A stretch of 64,000 nucleotides of DNA from Ostreococcus lucimarinus CCE9901 (GCF_000092065.1 NC_009357.1:310001-374000), one strand, 5' to 3'; shown: positions 45,269 to 54,878, counted from the first letter of the stretch. The notes: a model not told the origin generated them from the letters alone. Numbers and translations: made by a program.

Positions 45269-46645
45269 ATGACGGCGTCGACGGTGCGGATAGAGATGGA
45301 CGCGCGCGTCGGCGCGGGCGATCGCGCGCTGCGCGCGTTCGCGTCGTCGAGCGGGCAAAGTCGAGGCGCGAGGACGCGCGGGACGGTGACGACGACGAAC
45401 GATGACGACGACGACGACGACCCGCGGTGGGTGGTGTGCTCGGGACGACCGTTTCGCGGACGCGTGCGCGTTATCGCGGACGCGAACGCGCTCGCATCGT
45501 TGGTCGTGGAGCGGGTGACGGTGGAGTGGGTGGGACGCGAACGCGTGGGCGCGGAGGAGCGAAGCGTCGCGCGGTCGCCGCCGGGCGAGGTGGCGCGCGC
45601 GCTGACGCTCGAGCCTGGAAGCACGGTGGGGCTGAAGTTTGGCATTGATTTACCTCCGGGATTAGCGCCGAGTTTTCGAGGCGAGCACTCGAGGTATTGG
45701 TATCGCGTGACGTGCAAGGCGACGACGGCGAGCGGGGAGACGCTCGAGGCGAGCGCGCCGTTGACGGTTCGCGCGGGGGATTGGGATCTTGAACGCCGGG
45801 GAGAAGATGACGGTGAATTGTGTGACGATGTGGGCGATGATGATGATGTAGGCGAGATGCGAGAGACGTACAGCGCGCGTGATTTAACTGCGCCGTGGAT
45901 ACACATCGAGGACACCGTGCCGCCCGAGTCGCCGCGATTCAACGGTTCACTAGCGTCGCCTCGCGCTTTGCAGATGTGGGGAGACGTCGAACCGCAGGTG
46001 AGGACACCTCGCGAAAGCTCGACACCGCAAGCGGGCGAAGGATCGGTGTTCACTCCGCAATCGCACGGGCAGAGAAAAAAATCAAAGGCGTACGTCGTGA
46101 GCATGGGCGAGGATCGACTCGTCAAGGTGACGCTGCGCAAGCCCGCACCTAAGTGCGCGATTGGGGGCGAAGTGGCGGGTATACTCGACTTTACGTGCGC
46201 CGAACCTGGAAAAGCGCGAGCGTCCCATGTGCTCATTACGCTCGAGTCGAGTGAAATTATACACGCAGAGGCCAAGACGGTGCACGGCGGCAAGCCGCCG
46301 GTATATAGGAAAATTTGGGTACAAACGCACGAGCGAGTCGAGCATCTCAATACCTCGAATTTCGCTCTTAATTTACCTGCAAATTCCCCTGGAAGCTTTC
46401 GAACATCAAAAGTTGAGCTCAAGTGGCAGCTCAGATTCGAAATTACGTCAGTTAAGAAGACTCCGGCAGGAGAATTCGCGGCGTTTTTCAAAGGCCAAAA
46501 GCACCAGAGCGAGATTTCGACGCTCGAGTGGATACTTCCTCTCGACGTGGGTACAGATTGGCTGACTAACGTTACGAAAATACCCAAGATTAGCAGTTCG
46601 TCAAAGATTCGGAGAGAGTCATCGTTAGTTGCGATGCATGATTAG
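45269..46645 (+). CDS. RGP1: RGP1-like subunit of the RIC1-RGP1 Rab6/Ypt6 GEF
   Basis: 458 residues from ATG 45269 (MTASTVRIEMDARV); an ATG at 45194 would add 25 basic residues. Arrestin-like beta-sandwich pattern: RFRGRVRVIADANALASLVVERVTVEWVG, PGLAPSFRGEHSRYWYRVTCKA (SFRGxxxxYxY is typical of Rgp1), an acidic disordered insert, VSMGEDRLVKVTLRKPAPKCAIGGEVAGILDF, and KVELKWQLRFEITSVKK. Rgp1 and Ric1 together activate Rab6/Ypt6 at the Golgi. Ric1 is not in this window. The neighbouring COG2 gene acts in the same retrograde Golgi traffic. Confidence 0.82.
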   Translation: MTASTVRIEMDARVGAGDRALRAFASSSGQSRGARTRGTVTTTNDDDDDDDPRWVVCSGRPFRGRVRVIADANALASLVVERVTVEWVGRERVGAEERSVARSPPGEVARALTLEPGSTVGLKFGIDLPPGLAPSFRGEHSRYWYRVTCKATTASGETLEASAPLTVRAGDWDLERRGEDDGELCDDVGDDDDVGEMRETYSARDLTAPWIHIEDTVPPESPRFNGSLASPRALQMWGDVEPQVRTPRESSTPQAGEGSVFTPQSHGQRKKSKAYVVSMGEDRLVKVTLRKPAPKCAIGGEVAGILDFTCAEPGKARASHVLITLESSEIIHAEAKTVHGGKPPVYRKIWVQTHERVEHLNTSNFALNLPANSPGSFRTSKVELKWQLRFEITSVKKTPAGEFAAFFKGQKHQSEISTLEWILPLDVGTDWLTNVTKIPKISSSSKIRRESSLVAMHD

Positions 46646-46692
46646 CGATGCGATGCGCTATTAGCACTACTTGTGATTATAAACACGAGAAT

Positions 46693-49113
46693 TTAGGCAG
46701 TCGGCGCTCCCGCCGCGACATTTGACCACAACTCGTTGAACGCGTCTGAATTGGTGGAGACGACGCCAAACTTTTCCATTTGCACGGCGTACTCCTTGGC
46801 GTCTAAATATAGCTGACGACAAATCTTGTCTGTGTCGCCCACACCCGTGCTGCTAGTTTTCCCTTGTCGATCTTTAAGACGATTCAGACTTGCCTCAGTC
46901 TTCTTGACCGTCGCCACAAGATCGCTCGCCATTTCAGCGTATCTTTCAGACACGGAATCTACGACCTTATCGACTATTTCTTGTCTCGAAGTCTTAGAAA
47001 ACATTTTTGTGCGCTCATTATCCAAAAATGCTTGCAAGGGAGCGAGAATCGTGGGCACGAAATGACTGTGTCTTGTCGGCATGGGCTTGTTCGTCATGCG
47101 AAATGTGGCGGTGATCCCCTTGAGCTGCTTCAATGATTCAACGCATCTCTCGACGTATACTTTCACGATGAATGCGTCGAGCTGCGGAATAATTTCTTGC
47201 AGCTCGTTTGCGCCTTCTAAGACGCAATCCACCGCGATTTGAGCGGTGTCTTCGCCGAGAATGCTCGTGCTCGCTTTCACGCACGCTGCACCGTCCGAAC
47301 GCACTTTAGCGCACAACTTTTCAACATCCAAGCGCACTAAAATTAACTCATCTCCACCCGCTGTGGCGCCCCAACTAGAAGAAGACGTAACCATGGTGAC
47401 TTTACCTTCTTCAGCATTCGAATCGGAGCTTTGCTGAACAGATAAAGCCTCGATGCCGGCTTTCACCCAAGTTCTATATCGCGACAACACCTGCGCAAAC
47501 AGTCTAATAAATTTGTCCGTGAGGGCTGGAACGAAGACTTCCTCCGCCATGCATTTCGCCATCGTCAGCCATGTTTGCGTTGTCGGTGTGAGTAAAAATC
47601 CATCGCTCGCTCGCGAGGTATCAAGACCCGGCTCGTTCAGCTCTTCATCGACATCGCAAGCAAACTCTTGGAAGCGCAAATTAAAGTACACCGAAAGATT
47701 CCACCTCTTCATGTACGATTCCAAGTACCTGGACGCCCGGAAATGATTCAATGACGCCATCGTTGGTGCGAGATCTTCTAATATATCCACAAACTTCATC
47801 GCCGCGCGATAGTTCTTGATGAAATCCTGTGGGATTCCCGGCGAGTACGCTTTCTCAAAAGCTGAACTCAGTTGCGAATCAACCTCTGCGAGTACAGTTC
47901 CAGCGAGAAAGTCGTGCGACTGTAGGCCCGATTCGGCGACTCGCGTAAGATCAAGTACGTAAGAGCACGATGTAAGCGCAGTTTCACTTAGTTTTGGCAA
48001 CACTGACGCAAAATCTTCCTCGGCAATCGATTCAAGCGTCTTCTCCACCGCTGGGCGGATCAATACAGTTCGAATCGCGCTTTCCACAACGTCAAACTTC
48101 CCGATCGCGGTGCAACCGTGCAAGCAATGACTTATAACGTTCGCGTTCTTTTCTTTTAAACCATCGATGAGCGCAGTTTGCGCCAAAGAAGTGAGCTTCA
48201 ACTCGCAATACTCGATTCGGTCGGCGAGGTCTCGAATCGCCGAAAGATCTTTTCCTTGCTTTTGGTAAAACTTTAAGCGATTTACTTCGCTCGAAATGCG
48301 ATCGAGCATCCGCGCGCGCTCGTTCACATCTCCACTGATGTGCTCTCGATGCATATCGTCCGTTTCAGCTCCGCTCGGCGTCGCTTGATCGTCCTCAAAC
48401 GCTGGAGCCAACATCTCCAAGCCTTCGCGATCCTCCGCGCCGATCACCACCGAGGCGAGTAAGTCTCCAGCTCTCTCCCCACCCGTCGCACCATCGCTCG
48501 CCGATGACTTTCCACCGACGACATCTAACTCTCCGAGCAATCGCTCAACCTTTGAAACCGTATGTCCGCACTCATCCGCCAGGCGCTTGCTCGCGCTCGC
48601 GCGCGCCTGCGCCTCTCGCTCCTCCGCGCTCGCCTCCAACCGTTCCAGCGCTCGCACGATTTCCTCCCTCCCCTCGCTCACCTCTCGTTTCGTCTCAATC
48701 TGTCCCGGCATTATTTTATCCCTCAACTCCGCGTAATCCCTCAGATCATCCCCGAGCGACGCAAACTCCTCGTAGTTTTCGTTCACCAGTCGCTCCAGCG
48801 CCTCGCGCGTCTCCCGCTCGTGCCCGTCCAGCGCCTCCCTCAGCGTTTCCGATCCCACGAACGTCGTGATCTCCTCCACGTACTCCCACGGATCGAAATC
48901 ATCCCTCTCGAACGCCCGCGCGTCGAACCACGTCGGCCTTCCATCGCGCGCGTCGTCGAGATCGCCCGTCCCGTTCGCCTTCGCGACGCTCGCGTCGTCG
49001 TCGTCGTCGTCGTCGTCGTCCCGCCGTCGTCGTATGCGCACGTCCTCGTCGTCGCTCGACGTCGTCGTCGTCGTTCGCGCGTCGTCCTCGTCGCCGTCCA
49101 TCGCCGCCGTCAT
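46693..49113 (-). CDS. COG2: Conserved oligomeric Golgi complex subunit 2
   Basis: 806 residues. An acidic N-terminal low-complexity region carries a nine-Asp run (GTC microsatellite about 48993-49020). Then the COG2 signature appears: WFDARAFERDDFDPWEYVEEITTFVGSETLREAL followed by LERLVNENYEEFASLGDDLRDYAEL, a coiled coil in the first 200 residues, and helical CATCHR-type bundles to the end. COG2 belongs to lobe A of the COG tether for retrograde intra-Golgi vesicles. Length is typical. It is back to back with the EF-hand-like gene across a 476-bp repeat-bearing gap. Confidence 0.9.
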   Translation of the reverse strand: MTAAMDGDEDDARTTTTTSSDDEDVRIRRRRDDDDDDDDDASVAKANGTGDLDDARDGRPTWFDARAFERDDFDPWEYVEEITTFVGSETLREALDGHERETREALERLVNENYEEFASLGDDLRDYAELRDKIMPGQIETKREVSEGREEIVRALERLEASAEEREAQARASASKRLADECGHTVSKVERLLGELDVVGGKSSASDGATGGERAGDLLASVVIGAEDREGLEMLAPAFEDDQATPSGAETDDMHREHISGDVNERARMLDRISSEVNRLKFYQKQGKDLSAIRDLADRIEYCELKLTSLAQTALIDGLKEKNANVISHCLHGCTAIGKFDVVESAIRTVLIRPAVEKTLESIAEEDFASVLPKLSETALTSCSYVLDLTRVAESGLQSHDFLAGTVLAEVDSQLSSAFEKAYSPGIPQDFIKNYRAAMKFVDILEDLAPTMASLNHFRASRYLESYMKRWNLSVYFNLRFQEFACDVDEELNEPGLDTSRASDGFLLTPTTQTWLTMAKCMAEEVFVPALTDKFIRLFAQVLSRYRTWVKAGIEALSVQQSSDSNAEEGKVTMVTSSSSWGATAGGDELILVRLDVEKLCAKVRSDGAACVKASTSILGEDTAQIAVDCVLEGANELQEIIPQLDAFIVKVYVERCVESLKQLKGITATFRMTNKPMPTRHSHFVPTILAPLQAFLDNERTKMFSKTSRQEIVDKVVDSVSERYAEMASDLVATVKKTEASLNRLKDRQGKTSSTGVGDTDKICRQLYLDAKEYAVQMEKFGVVSTNSDAFNELWSNVAAGAPTA

Positions 49114-49182
49114 CTATCGCGCGCCGCGTCGCGCGGCGTCGACGCGCGTCGCGTCGTCGCGCGCGCGCGCGACATCCAATCC

Positions 49183-49295
49183 GTCACCACGAAACCCCGT
49201 CCCGCGTCGCGCTCTTCGCGTCACCACGAAACCCCGTCCCGCGTCGCGCGTCGCGTCACCACGAAACCCCGTCCCGCGTCGCGCTCTTCGCGTCG
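49183..49295. repeat. 35-37-bp tandem repeat, three copies
   Basis: GTCACCACGAAACCCCGTCC starts at 49183, 49220 and 49255, each followed by GCGTCGCG and, in copies 1 and 3, CTCTTCGCG. The rest of 49114-49589 is CG-rich with no gene seen. Confidence 0.9.
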
Positions 49296-49589
49296 CGAAC
49301 GGGCGAGTCGACCCGACGTCGACGCGCGCGCGCGCGTCGGCGCGTCGGCGCACCGGCGCGCGGCGCCGACGCCGCGTCTCGACGGCGCCGCGTCTCGACG
49401 GCGACGCGCCGACGCGCCGACGGCGCCGACGCGCGACGACCGTCGAGGGCGCGCGCGAACGCGCGCGGGCGAGAACCCGAACGCGCGAGAACCTGAACGA
49501 ATCGTCGCGGGGCGTCGAACCCGCGGACGCGGGACGCGGGACGCGGGACGGCGCGGACGACGATCGGAACGACGACGACGACGACGACG

Positions 49590-50885
49590 ATGGCGGAGGA
49601 CGGCGACGATCCGGGGCTGGTGTCGTTCGATGAGCTGGCGAGCGTGGGGACGATGCGGGCGGAGGACGCGCCGCGAGGGTCGTCGCCGGCGGCGAACGAG
49701 GAGGATAGTTTCGGGAGCGCGACGAGCGAGGGGCAGGCGTCGCCGGCGCCGACGATGATGAGGAGCGTGTTGACGCGGAAACCGTCGGTGGCGGCGCTGA
49801 AGGCGATGTTGATGAGCGAGCGGGATGAGGAAGGGGCGGGGGAGGGGAGCGAGACGGACGAGGACGAGGGGGTGTGCTCGCTCAGCGAGTTCGCGATGGT
49901 GTTGAACGCGGCGGCGTGGGTGAGTGTTGACGATGCGCGCGCGCGCTTTTGGGAAATGAATCGTTGTTTGGACCCGTACTGACGTTTTTGACGCGCGTAG
50001 GACGATGCATCGGTCGGGGCGTTGGGCGTCGAAGTCATCGTGAAGCAGCTCGAACTCTTGCGAGGGAAAATCGCGCCAGAGGCGTCTCTGAGCAGCATGT
50101 TGGGGTTTGATCTCGCGGAAGACTTGTCGGTACGCGCTAACAGCGCTGGTATGGTGAGCGTAGGTGCGATCGGAAACGTTCTCTACCGCGGTTTGTCGCG
50201 ATCACGGAGCGTGGCGACGCTCTCGAGCGACCGGGAAAGATTTGAAGACATCCTCGATCGACGCGCGGTGAAGAATATATCAAAGGTGCTCGGTGGAGGC
50301 GATGAAGACGCGATCATCACTTCTGAGGATCTTAAAGCTAAGCTAGATTACTATGGAGTGCGATCAAGCATGACGGACATCATTTCCATCATGACACAAG
50401 CCGACATCGAGAGCACGGGCGTGGTCAAGGTTGGGGATCTCAGTCGGTTGTTGGCGCGAGAGCTCGAGCAGTTGCGAGGTTTGCTCGATGAGAAAGTCGA
50501 TAATTCGAAAAGTGAAAGATTTAGAGTTTCTTTAGACATTGAACGCGACGGCGCAGAAACGAGCAACAGTCTGTTGAAAGGCCAAGCCACCTTTGGCGTA
50601 CTTCAACGGTTTCCGACGGCGCGCAAAGACAGACAAAAGCCGGGGCGTTTGCTGTGGGCGAAAGATGACGAAATGTGCGCGGTGTGTCTATTCGATCGAT
50701 CCGGGACGATGATGGTAGAAGAACAAGGTCAACTGATAGATCTACCCACCAAGCTCGATTATTTCACCGATGTTGCGCGCGATGCAGACACGCGAACCAT
50801 CGTCCATCTTCCCGCGCCGCCGCCTCAGGAACAGGAGAAAAAGAAGGGTGGATTCGCCAGCTTCTTCTGCTGCTTTTCCGCTTGA
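49590..50885 (+). CDS. EF-hand-like protein with a C-terminal Cys motif, unknown
   Basis: Exons 49590-49919 and 50001-50885 give 404 residues. The 81-nt intron has GTGAGT, CTGAC and TAG; splicing in phase 0 gives VLNAAAW joined to DDASVGALGVEV. The first part is acidic and disordered. The region ITSEDLKAKLDYYGVRSSMTDIISIMTQADIESTGVVKVGD looks like a calmodulin-type helix-loop-helix pair, its last loop DIESTGVVKVGD keeping Asp, Thr, Gly and Asp at EF-hand positions but poor in acidic ligands. The end, GFASFFCCFSA, offers Cys-Cys for palmitoylation and a CFSA tetrapeptide of CaaX form, so membrane attachment is plausible. No family name can be given. Confidence 0.65.
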
Positions 50886-51024
50886 GCGCTCGCACAGAAC
50901 GATAATTGATGTCAATCTTTCCATCGCACGCATCATAGTATTTATGAATACAAGATTCATTTTGCGCCCGCGCCCCTCCGCTCCGCTCGCGTCCTCACAC
51001 GCGAGCGCGTCGTCATCGTCCATC

Positions 51025-52182
51025 ATGTCTGGGACAGAGCGCGCGCCGGCCGCGGGCGACAACCACCACCTATCGCACACCCGCGGTGATTCTGTATCCT
51101 CGCTGAACGCCGCGTCGTCCACGTCGACGACGCGGCCTTTCGAGATGCGCGACTTTGTCACCGTGGACACAATCGGCGAAGGGTCGTATTCGTCCGTGCG
51201 TGAGGTGTTTCTGGCGAACAAACCCACGGAGAGGTACGCGCTGAAGATAATGGATAAGTCACACATCGTGCGCGAGGGTAAAGCGCGGTACGTGGCGACG
51301 GAGAGGGCGCTCTTGGCTGGACGGTTGGCGGATTGCGACTGCGTCGCGGCGCTGCGGTTTACGTTTCAAGACACTTACTCGCTGTATCTCGGCATGGAAC
51401 TGTGCACGGGGGGAGATTTATATTCACAATTGAAACGCTCGGAAGGCGAGGTGATGACGGAGGAAAAGGCGGTGTTTTATGTGTCCGAGGTGACGCGGGC
51501 GGTGCAACAGTGTCACGCGCGCGGCATCGTGCACAGAGACGTCAAGCCCGAGAACGTTTTGATCGATTCGACTGGTCACGTAAAATTGTGTGACTTCGGT
51601 AGTGCGCTTGATTTACAACCTGTGATGACGAGTGTGCTCACTGCGATCGCGGAACAGGCGGTGAAGAAGGATGCAAAGCATAAGAAGAATCGCTGCGCGT
51701 CCTTCGTTGGCACAGCGGAATACGTGGCGCCAGAAATCTTAGAAGGGTGCGCAGAAACCACCACGGCGGTGGATTTGTGGTCTATCGGAGTGATGACGTT
51801 TCAACTGTTGACCGGACGCGTGCCGTTTAAAGATAAGACGGAGTACTTGACCATGCAAGCCGTGCTCAAGGGGAAGTATGTGTACCCACCCGAGGCAAAC
51901 GTCTCGAGCGCCGCAAAGGATTTCATCGATAAACTCCTCGTTCGAGAGCCCAAGAAACGGCTCGGGTTTGAAGACGAGACGTCTATCCGCAGTCATCCGT
52001 TTTTCGCTTCCGTGAGCGATTGGTCTACGCTCCGAGCACGAAAAGCTCCGAGCGTGCTCACCGCGACTGGCGTCGGTTCCGACGCCACCGTCTCCGAAAG
52101 CGAATCCGAGAGCGATACAGACGACGACGAAGAATGGCGCGCGCGCGTGAACGCCGCGACAGCCGCTTTAGACGCGCTTTAG
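51025..52182 (+). CDS. PDK1: 3-phosphoinositide-dependent protein kinase 1 (PDK1) without PH domain
   Basis: 385 residues from ATG 51025 (MSGTERAP); an ATG at 50944 is possible. AGC-kinase core: GEGSYSSVREVF (P-loop), ALKIMDKSHIVREGK (Lys), ELCTGGDLY hinge, IVHRDVKPENVLID, KLCDFGSAL, the activation loop CASFVGTAEYVAPEIL and ETTTAVDLWSIGVM. The Ala-Ser-Phe-Val-Gly-Thr loop and the bias DFGSA are PDK1 marks. The kinase ends with an acidic Ser tail (SESESESDTDDDEE) and there is no PH domain, which animal and higher-plant PDK1 have; PH-less forms are known from moss and algae. Regulation by 3-phosphoinositide binding is therefore doubtful. Confidence 0.85.
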   Translation: MSGTERAPAAGDNHHLSHTRGDSVSSLNAASSTSTTRPFEMRDFVTVDTIGEGSYSSVREVFLANKPTERYALKIMDKSHIVREGKARYVATERALLAGRLADCDCVAALRFTFQDTYSLYLGMELCTGGDLYSQLKRSEGEVMTEEKAVFYVSEVTRAVQQCHARGIVHRDVKPENVLIDSTGHVKLCDFGSALDLQPVMTSVLTAIAEQAVKKDAKHKKNRCASFVGTAEYVAPEILEGCAETTTAVDLWSIGVMTFQLLTGRVPFKDKTEYLTMQAVLKGKYVYPPEANVSSAAKDFIDKLLVREPKKRLGFEDETSIRSHPFFASVSDWSTLRARKAPSVLTATGVGSDATVSESESESDTDDDEEWRARVNAATAALDAL

Positions 52183-52186
52183 CTCA

Positions 52187-52327
52187 CTAGAATCTACGCG
52201 CGTCGTAGTACATTTGTTTGACACCGTCTTCCGCGCCTGCGCCAAGTAAAAACAAACTCACGTCGTCAGCGGTCGAATCGGAGCACAGACTTAAAAATCG
52301 ACCCGCGAGCGAATGAACGAAGAAGCC
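52187..52327 (-). CDS. Candidate hidden C-terminal exon, 46 codons
   Basis: Right after the PDK1 stop, the minus strand holds an open block ending in TAG (52187-52189). It reads like a real protein end: FVHSLAGRFLSLCSDS, TADDVSLFLLGAGAEDGV, KQMYYDARRF. It is not a CG-rich shadow frame, since base composition here is more balanced and hydrophobic and charged residues alternate sensibly. A stop codon lies just upstream at 52328-52330, next to an AG that could be an acceptor (GATGAG/GC). No first exon or matching donor was found between here and WDR55. I do not recognise the family. Confidence 0.3.
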   Translation of the reverse strand, partial: GFFVHSLAGRFLSLCSDSTADDVSLFLLGAGAEDGVKQMYYDARRF

Positions 52328-52440
52328 TCATCATTTTCGAACAGGTTTGGCATCAAACGCGCCGTCGTCGTAAAAACGTCAACGCATATTCTGTTCTAGT
52401 AGCTGTGTTGTGCATCATCGGCTTTCGTCGTTCGCGCCTT

Positions 52441-52464
52441 TCGCGTCGTCGCGCGTCGCGTCGT

Positions 52465-52495
<31 letters not shown>

Positions 52496-52510
52496 TCGCC
52501 TCGCCTCGCA
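52441..52510. repeat. GCGTC pentanucleotide-type repeat upstream of WDR55
   Basis: About 70 bp of GCGTC and GCGTCGTCGC units, ending in TCGCCTCGCC. It lies 220 bp before the WDR55 ATG. The remaining stretch to 52731 is CG-rich without a gene. Confidence 0.8.
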
Positions 52511-52731
52511 TCGACGCACCTTTCCGTAGACGCATCGCCACCGCGCGCGTCGCGCGATGCCGTCGTCGCCCGTCTCTGTTCCGTGAAAAAGCGCACCGGC
52601 GGCGGCGGCGAACGGGACGATCGCGCGTCACTCAGCGACGCTCGACGCGCGAAACGCGGGATACGGTGAAACGCGCGTCAAAAACCTCGGTCGTAGCCTC
52701 GCGAGCGCGCGTGATCGACGCGAAAGCTGCG

Positions 52732-53829
52732 ATGGACGACGGCGGCGAAGCGTGTCGCGCGGAATGCGCCGAGCAGCCGTTCGACGTCGCGTTCGCGCCC
52801 ACGACGCACGTCTTCGCGGTCGGGCTGATCAACGGTGACGTCGAGCAGTGGTCGCACACCCAGAGCTCGTGCGCGAAGCTGGAGACGCTGCGAGGGGTGC
52901 ACGCAGGGGAGACGTGCAGGACGCTGGCGTACGTGGACGGAGGGAAGACGCTGCTGAGCGGCGGCGCGGACGCGTGCGTCGTGGCGACGGATGTAGTCAC
53001 CGGAGCCGTGGTGGCGAGGCTTAAAAACGCGCATACCGTGGCGATTAATCGATTAATCACGCTGAATGAGCACCTGATTGCGACTGGAGACGACGACGGA
53101 TGCGTGAAGATTTGGGATACACGCGCGCAGACCGAATGCGCAAAACACAAGCCTTTCGTGGATTTTGTGAGCGATATGAAGTACGCGGGGGAGGGTAGAA
53201 ACGAAATCGTGATTTCGAGTGGCGATGGTACGCTCGGATGCTTAAATTTGACGACAAACAAAATGGTGGGGCAGTGCGATAACTTGGAGGACGAGTTATT
53301 AAGTTGCGAAATCGTAAAGAATGGCCGTAAAGTCGTCGCCGGTTCGCAGGAAGGAGTGCTGGACATTTTCACTTACGGTAAATGGGATGATATATCTGAC
53401 AGATATCCGGGACATCCTCAAAGCGTGGACGCCATCGCGAAGGTGACGGAAGACATGGTTGTCACCGGCTCGAGCGATGGTTTGATCCGCGTGATTTCAG
53501 TCCTTCCGAACAAAATTTTGGGCCTCGTGGGTGAGCATAGCGACATGCCCATCGAGCGTTTGACAATGAGCTTCGATAAGAATATGCTCGCGTCGTCTTC
53601 GCACGATAAGACGGTCAAATTGTGGAAGGTTGACTGGTTGACGGAGGAGGGCGCGTGGGACGACGCCGAAGAAATGGACGTCGAAGAAGCAGACGACGAC
53701 GACGATAGCGACGATGACGGAAAATCCAAGAAACGAAAATCCAAAAGCAAAGGGAAAAAGCAAGTCGCCAATCAACAGAAAGCGGAGAACAAGAAGAAGG
53801 CGGTTACCAAATTTTTTGCTGATATGTAA
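52732..53829 (+). CDS. WDR55: WDR55/Jip5-like WD40 protein
   Basis: 365 residues from ATG 52732 (MDDGGEACRAEC). About seven WD40 blades are visible: FDVAFAPTTHVFAVGLINGDVEQW, GKTLLSGGADACVVATDV, EHLIATGDDDGCVKIWDTR, NEIVISSGDGTLGCLNL, RKVVAGSQEGVLDIFTYGKWDD, DMVVTGSSDGLIRVISVLPNKILG and NMLASSSHDKTVKLWKV. The PLNKILGLVGEH-type strand and GKWDDISDR are typical of WDR55. The C-terminal acidic and Lys-rich tail suits a nucleolar protein. Animal and yeast members take part in rRNA processing; the plant protein also binds DDB1-CUL4. Confidence 0.88.
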   Translation: MDDGGEACRAECAEQPFDVAFAPTTHVFAVGLINGDVEQWSHTQSSCAKLETLRGVHAGETCRTLAYVDGGKTLLSGGADACVVATDVVTGAVVARLKNAHTVAINRLITLNEHLIATGDDDGCVKIWDTRAQTECAKHKPFVDFVSDMKYAGEGRNEIVISSGDGTLGCLNLTTNKMVGQCDNLEDELLSCEIVKNGRKVVAGSQEGVLDIFTYGKWDDISDRYPGHPQSVDAIAKVTEDMVVTGSSDGLIRVISVLPNKILGLVGEHSDMPIERLTMSFDKNMLASSSHDKTVKLWKVDWLTEEGAWDDAEEMDVEEADDDDDSDDDGKSKKRKSKSKGKKQVANQQKAENKKKAVTKFFADM

Positions 53830-53999
53830 TGTGGAATAAAATCTTGAGAAAAAGCGTGCGTGTTAACAACTTTTGACGAGCGTTTTTCACTGCCAGAAAA
53901 ACGGTTGTGCCTCGATAGAAGTCGACGCACGTACGACGAAGACTTGATGAAAACCCAGTCGTTGTGTTGTGTTAGAAACACTGAGATTGACGCGCTTGG

Positions 54000-54878
54000 A
54001 TGGATGCTACTTCCCTCGGCTCGGCGTTTGACTTGTGCTGGCCCGATGATGGAACGGTCGAGGTGTTTGGCCTCCAGCTGAATCCGTTCTTGCACTTTGA
54101 TGCCAAGTTGGCGCGAAACGAAGAGGATGAGATGTCTAAAATGGCGATGGAAATGTTTGATTTTGAGAACGAAGCCGATTGGGATTTGCCATGCGAGGAA
54201 AAGGCGGAGCTGGACACGTCGCAAGTCGAGCGACATCGCCAGTCGAAGGACCGAGAAGTTCTCAGGGCAAATCGTAGGACGACTCCGATGAAGAGTACGA
54301 ATCGTAGTAGTAAATGGAAAGGCGTTACTCGTCATAAAATCACAAGTCGGTGGGAAGCACATCTGTGGGATGCCACGTACGAGCGTGTGCGCAAGAAATC
54401 GTCCGGCGGGCGCACGCGCGGGCGACAGGTTTATTTAGGAGGATGGATCTCCGAGCTCGACGCCGCGCGTGCGTACGATCTTGCCGCGTTGCGATTCTTC
54501 GGTACTCGACAGGTTCTGAATTTTGATGTGAGTAATTACACCGAAGAAATCAAAGCCATGCAGGAGTATTCACCCGCTGATTGGGTTTGTGAGCTAAGAC
54601 GGCGATCTTCCGGCTTCTCTCGCGGAGTGAGTGCTTACAGAGGAGTGACAAGTCATAAAGGGAAAAATTCCAAGGGAAAATGGGAAGCGCGCATTGGGCG
54701 AGTTATGGGCAACAAATACCTTTATTTGGGCACGTATCCAACCGAGCGCGCAGCGGCTGAGGCGTACGACTGCGCGGCGCTTCTTTATCGCGACTCGAAG
54801 GCGGTGACAAATTTCGATCGCTCGAATTACTCAGAGGAAGAGATCGCGAACGCTGGACTCGGCGCAAAAATATTGTAA
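54000..54878 (+). CDS. AP2-type transcription factor with two AP2 domains
   Basis: 292 residues. Domain 1 (about 100-178): SKWKGVTRHKITSRWEAHLWD, an insert with Arg/Gly, QVYLGGWISELDAARAYDLAALRFFG. Domain 2 (about 208-270): SAYRGVTSHKGKNSKGKWEARIGRVMGNKYLYLGTYPTERAAAEAYDCAALLY. Two domains joined by a short linker with NFDVSNYTEEI place it in the AP2 (ANT/WRI1-like) subfamily rather than ERF. The N-terminus has an acidic region with many Met and Glu that may activate transcription. Targets are unknown; in plants such factors control growth or lipid synthesis. Confidence 0.88.
   Translation: MDATSLGSAFDLCWPDDGTVEVFGLQLNPFLHFDAKLARNEEDEMSKMAMEMFDFENEADWDLPCEEKAELDTSQVERHRQSKDREVLRANRRTTPMKSTNRSSKWKGVTRHKITSRWEAHLWDATYERVRKKSSGGRTRGRQVYLGGWISELDAARAYDLAALRFFGTRQVLNFDVSNYTEEIKAMQEYSPADWVCELRRRSSGFSRGVSAYRGVTSHKGKNSKGKWEARIGRVMGNKYLYLGTYPTERAAAEAYDCAALLYRDSKAVTNFDRSNYSEEEIANAGLGAKIL

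Noticed and set aside
44450-45358. Minus-strand 302-codon frame across RRP46 start
   Set aside because: Arg-rich frame formed by CG repeats; RRP46 and the small plastid protein explain the coding signal.
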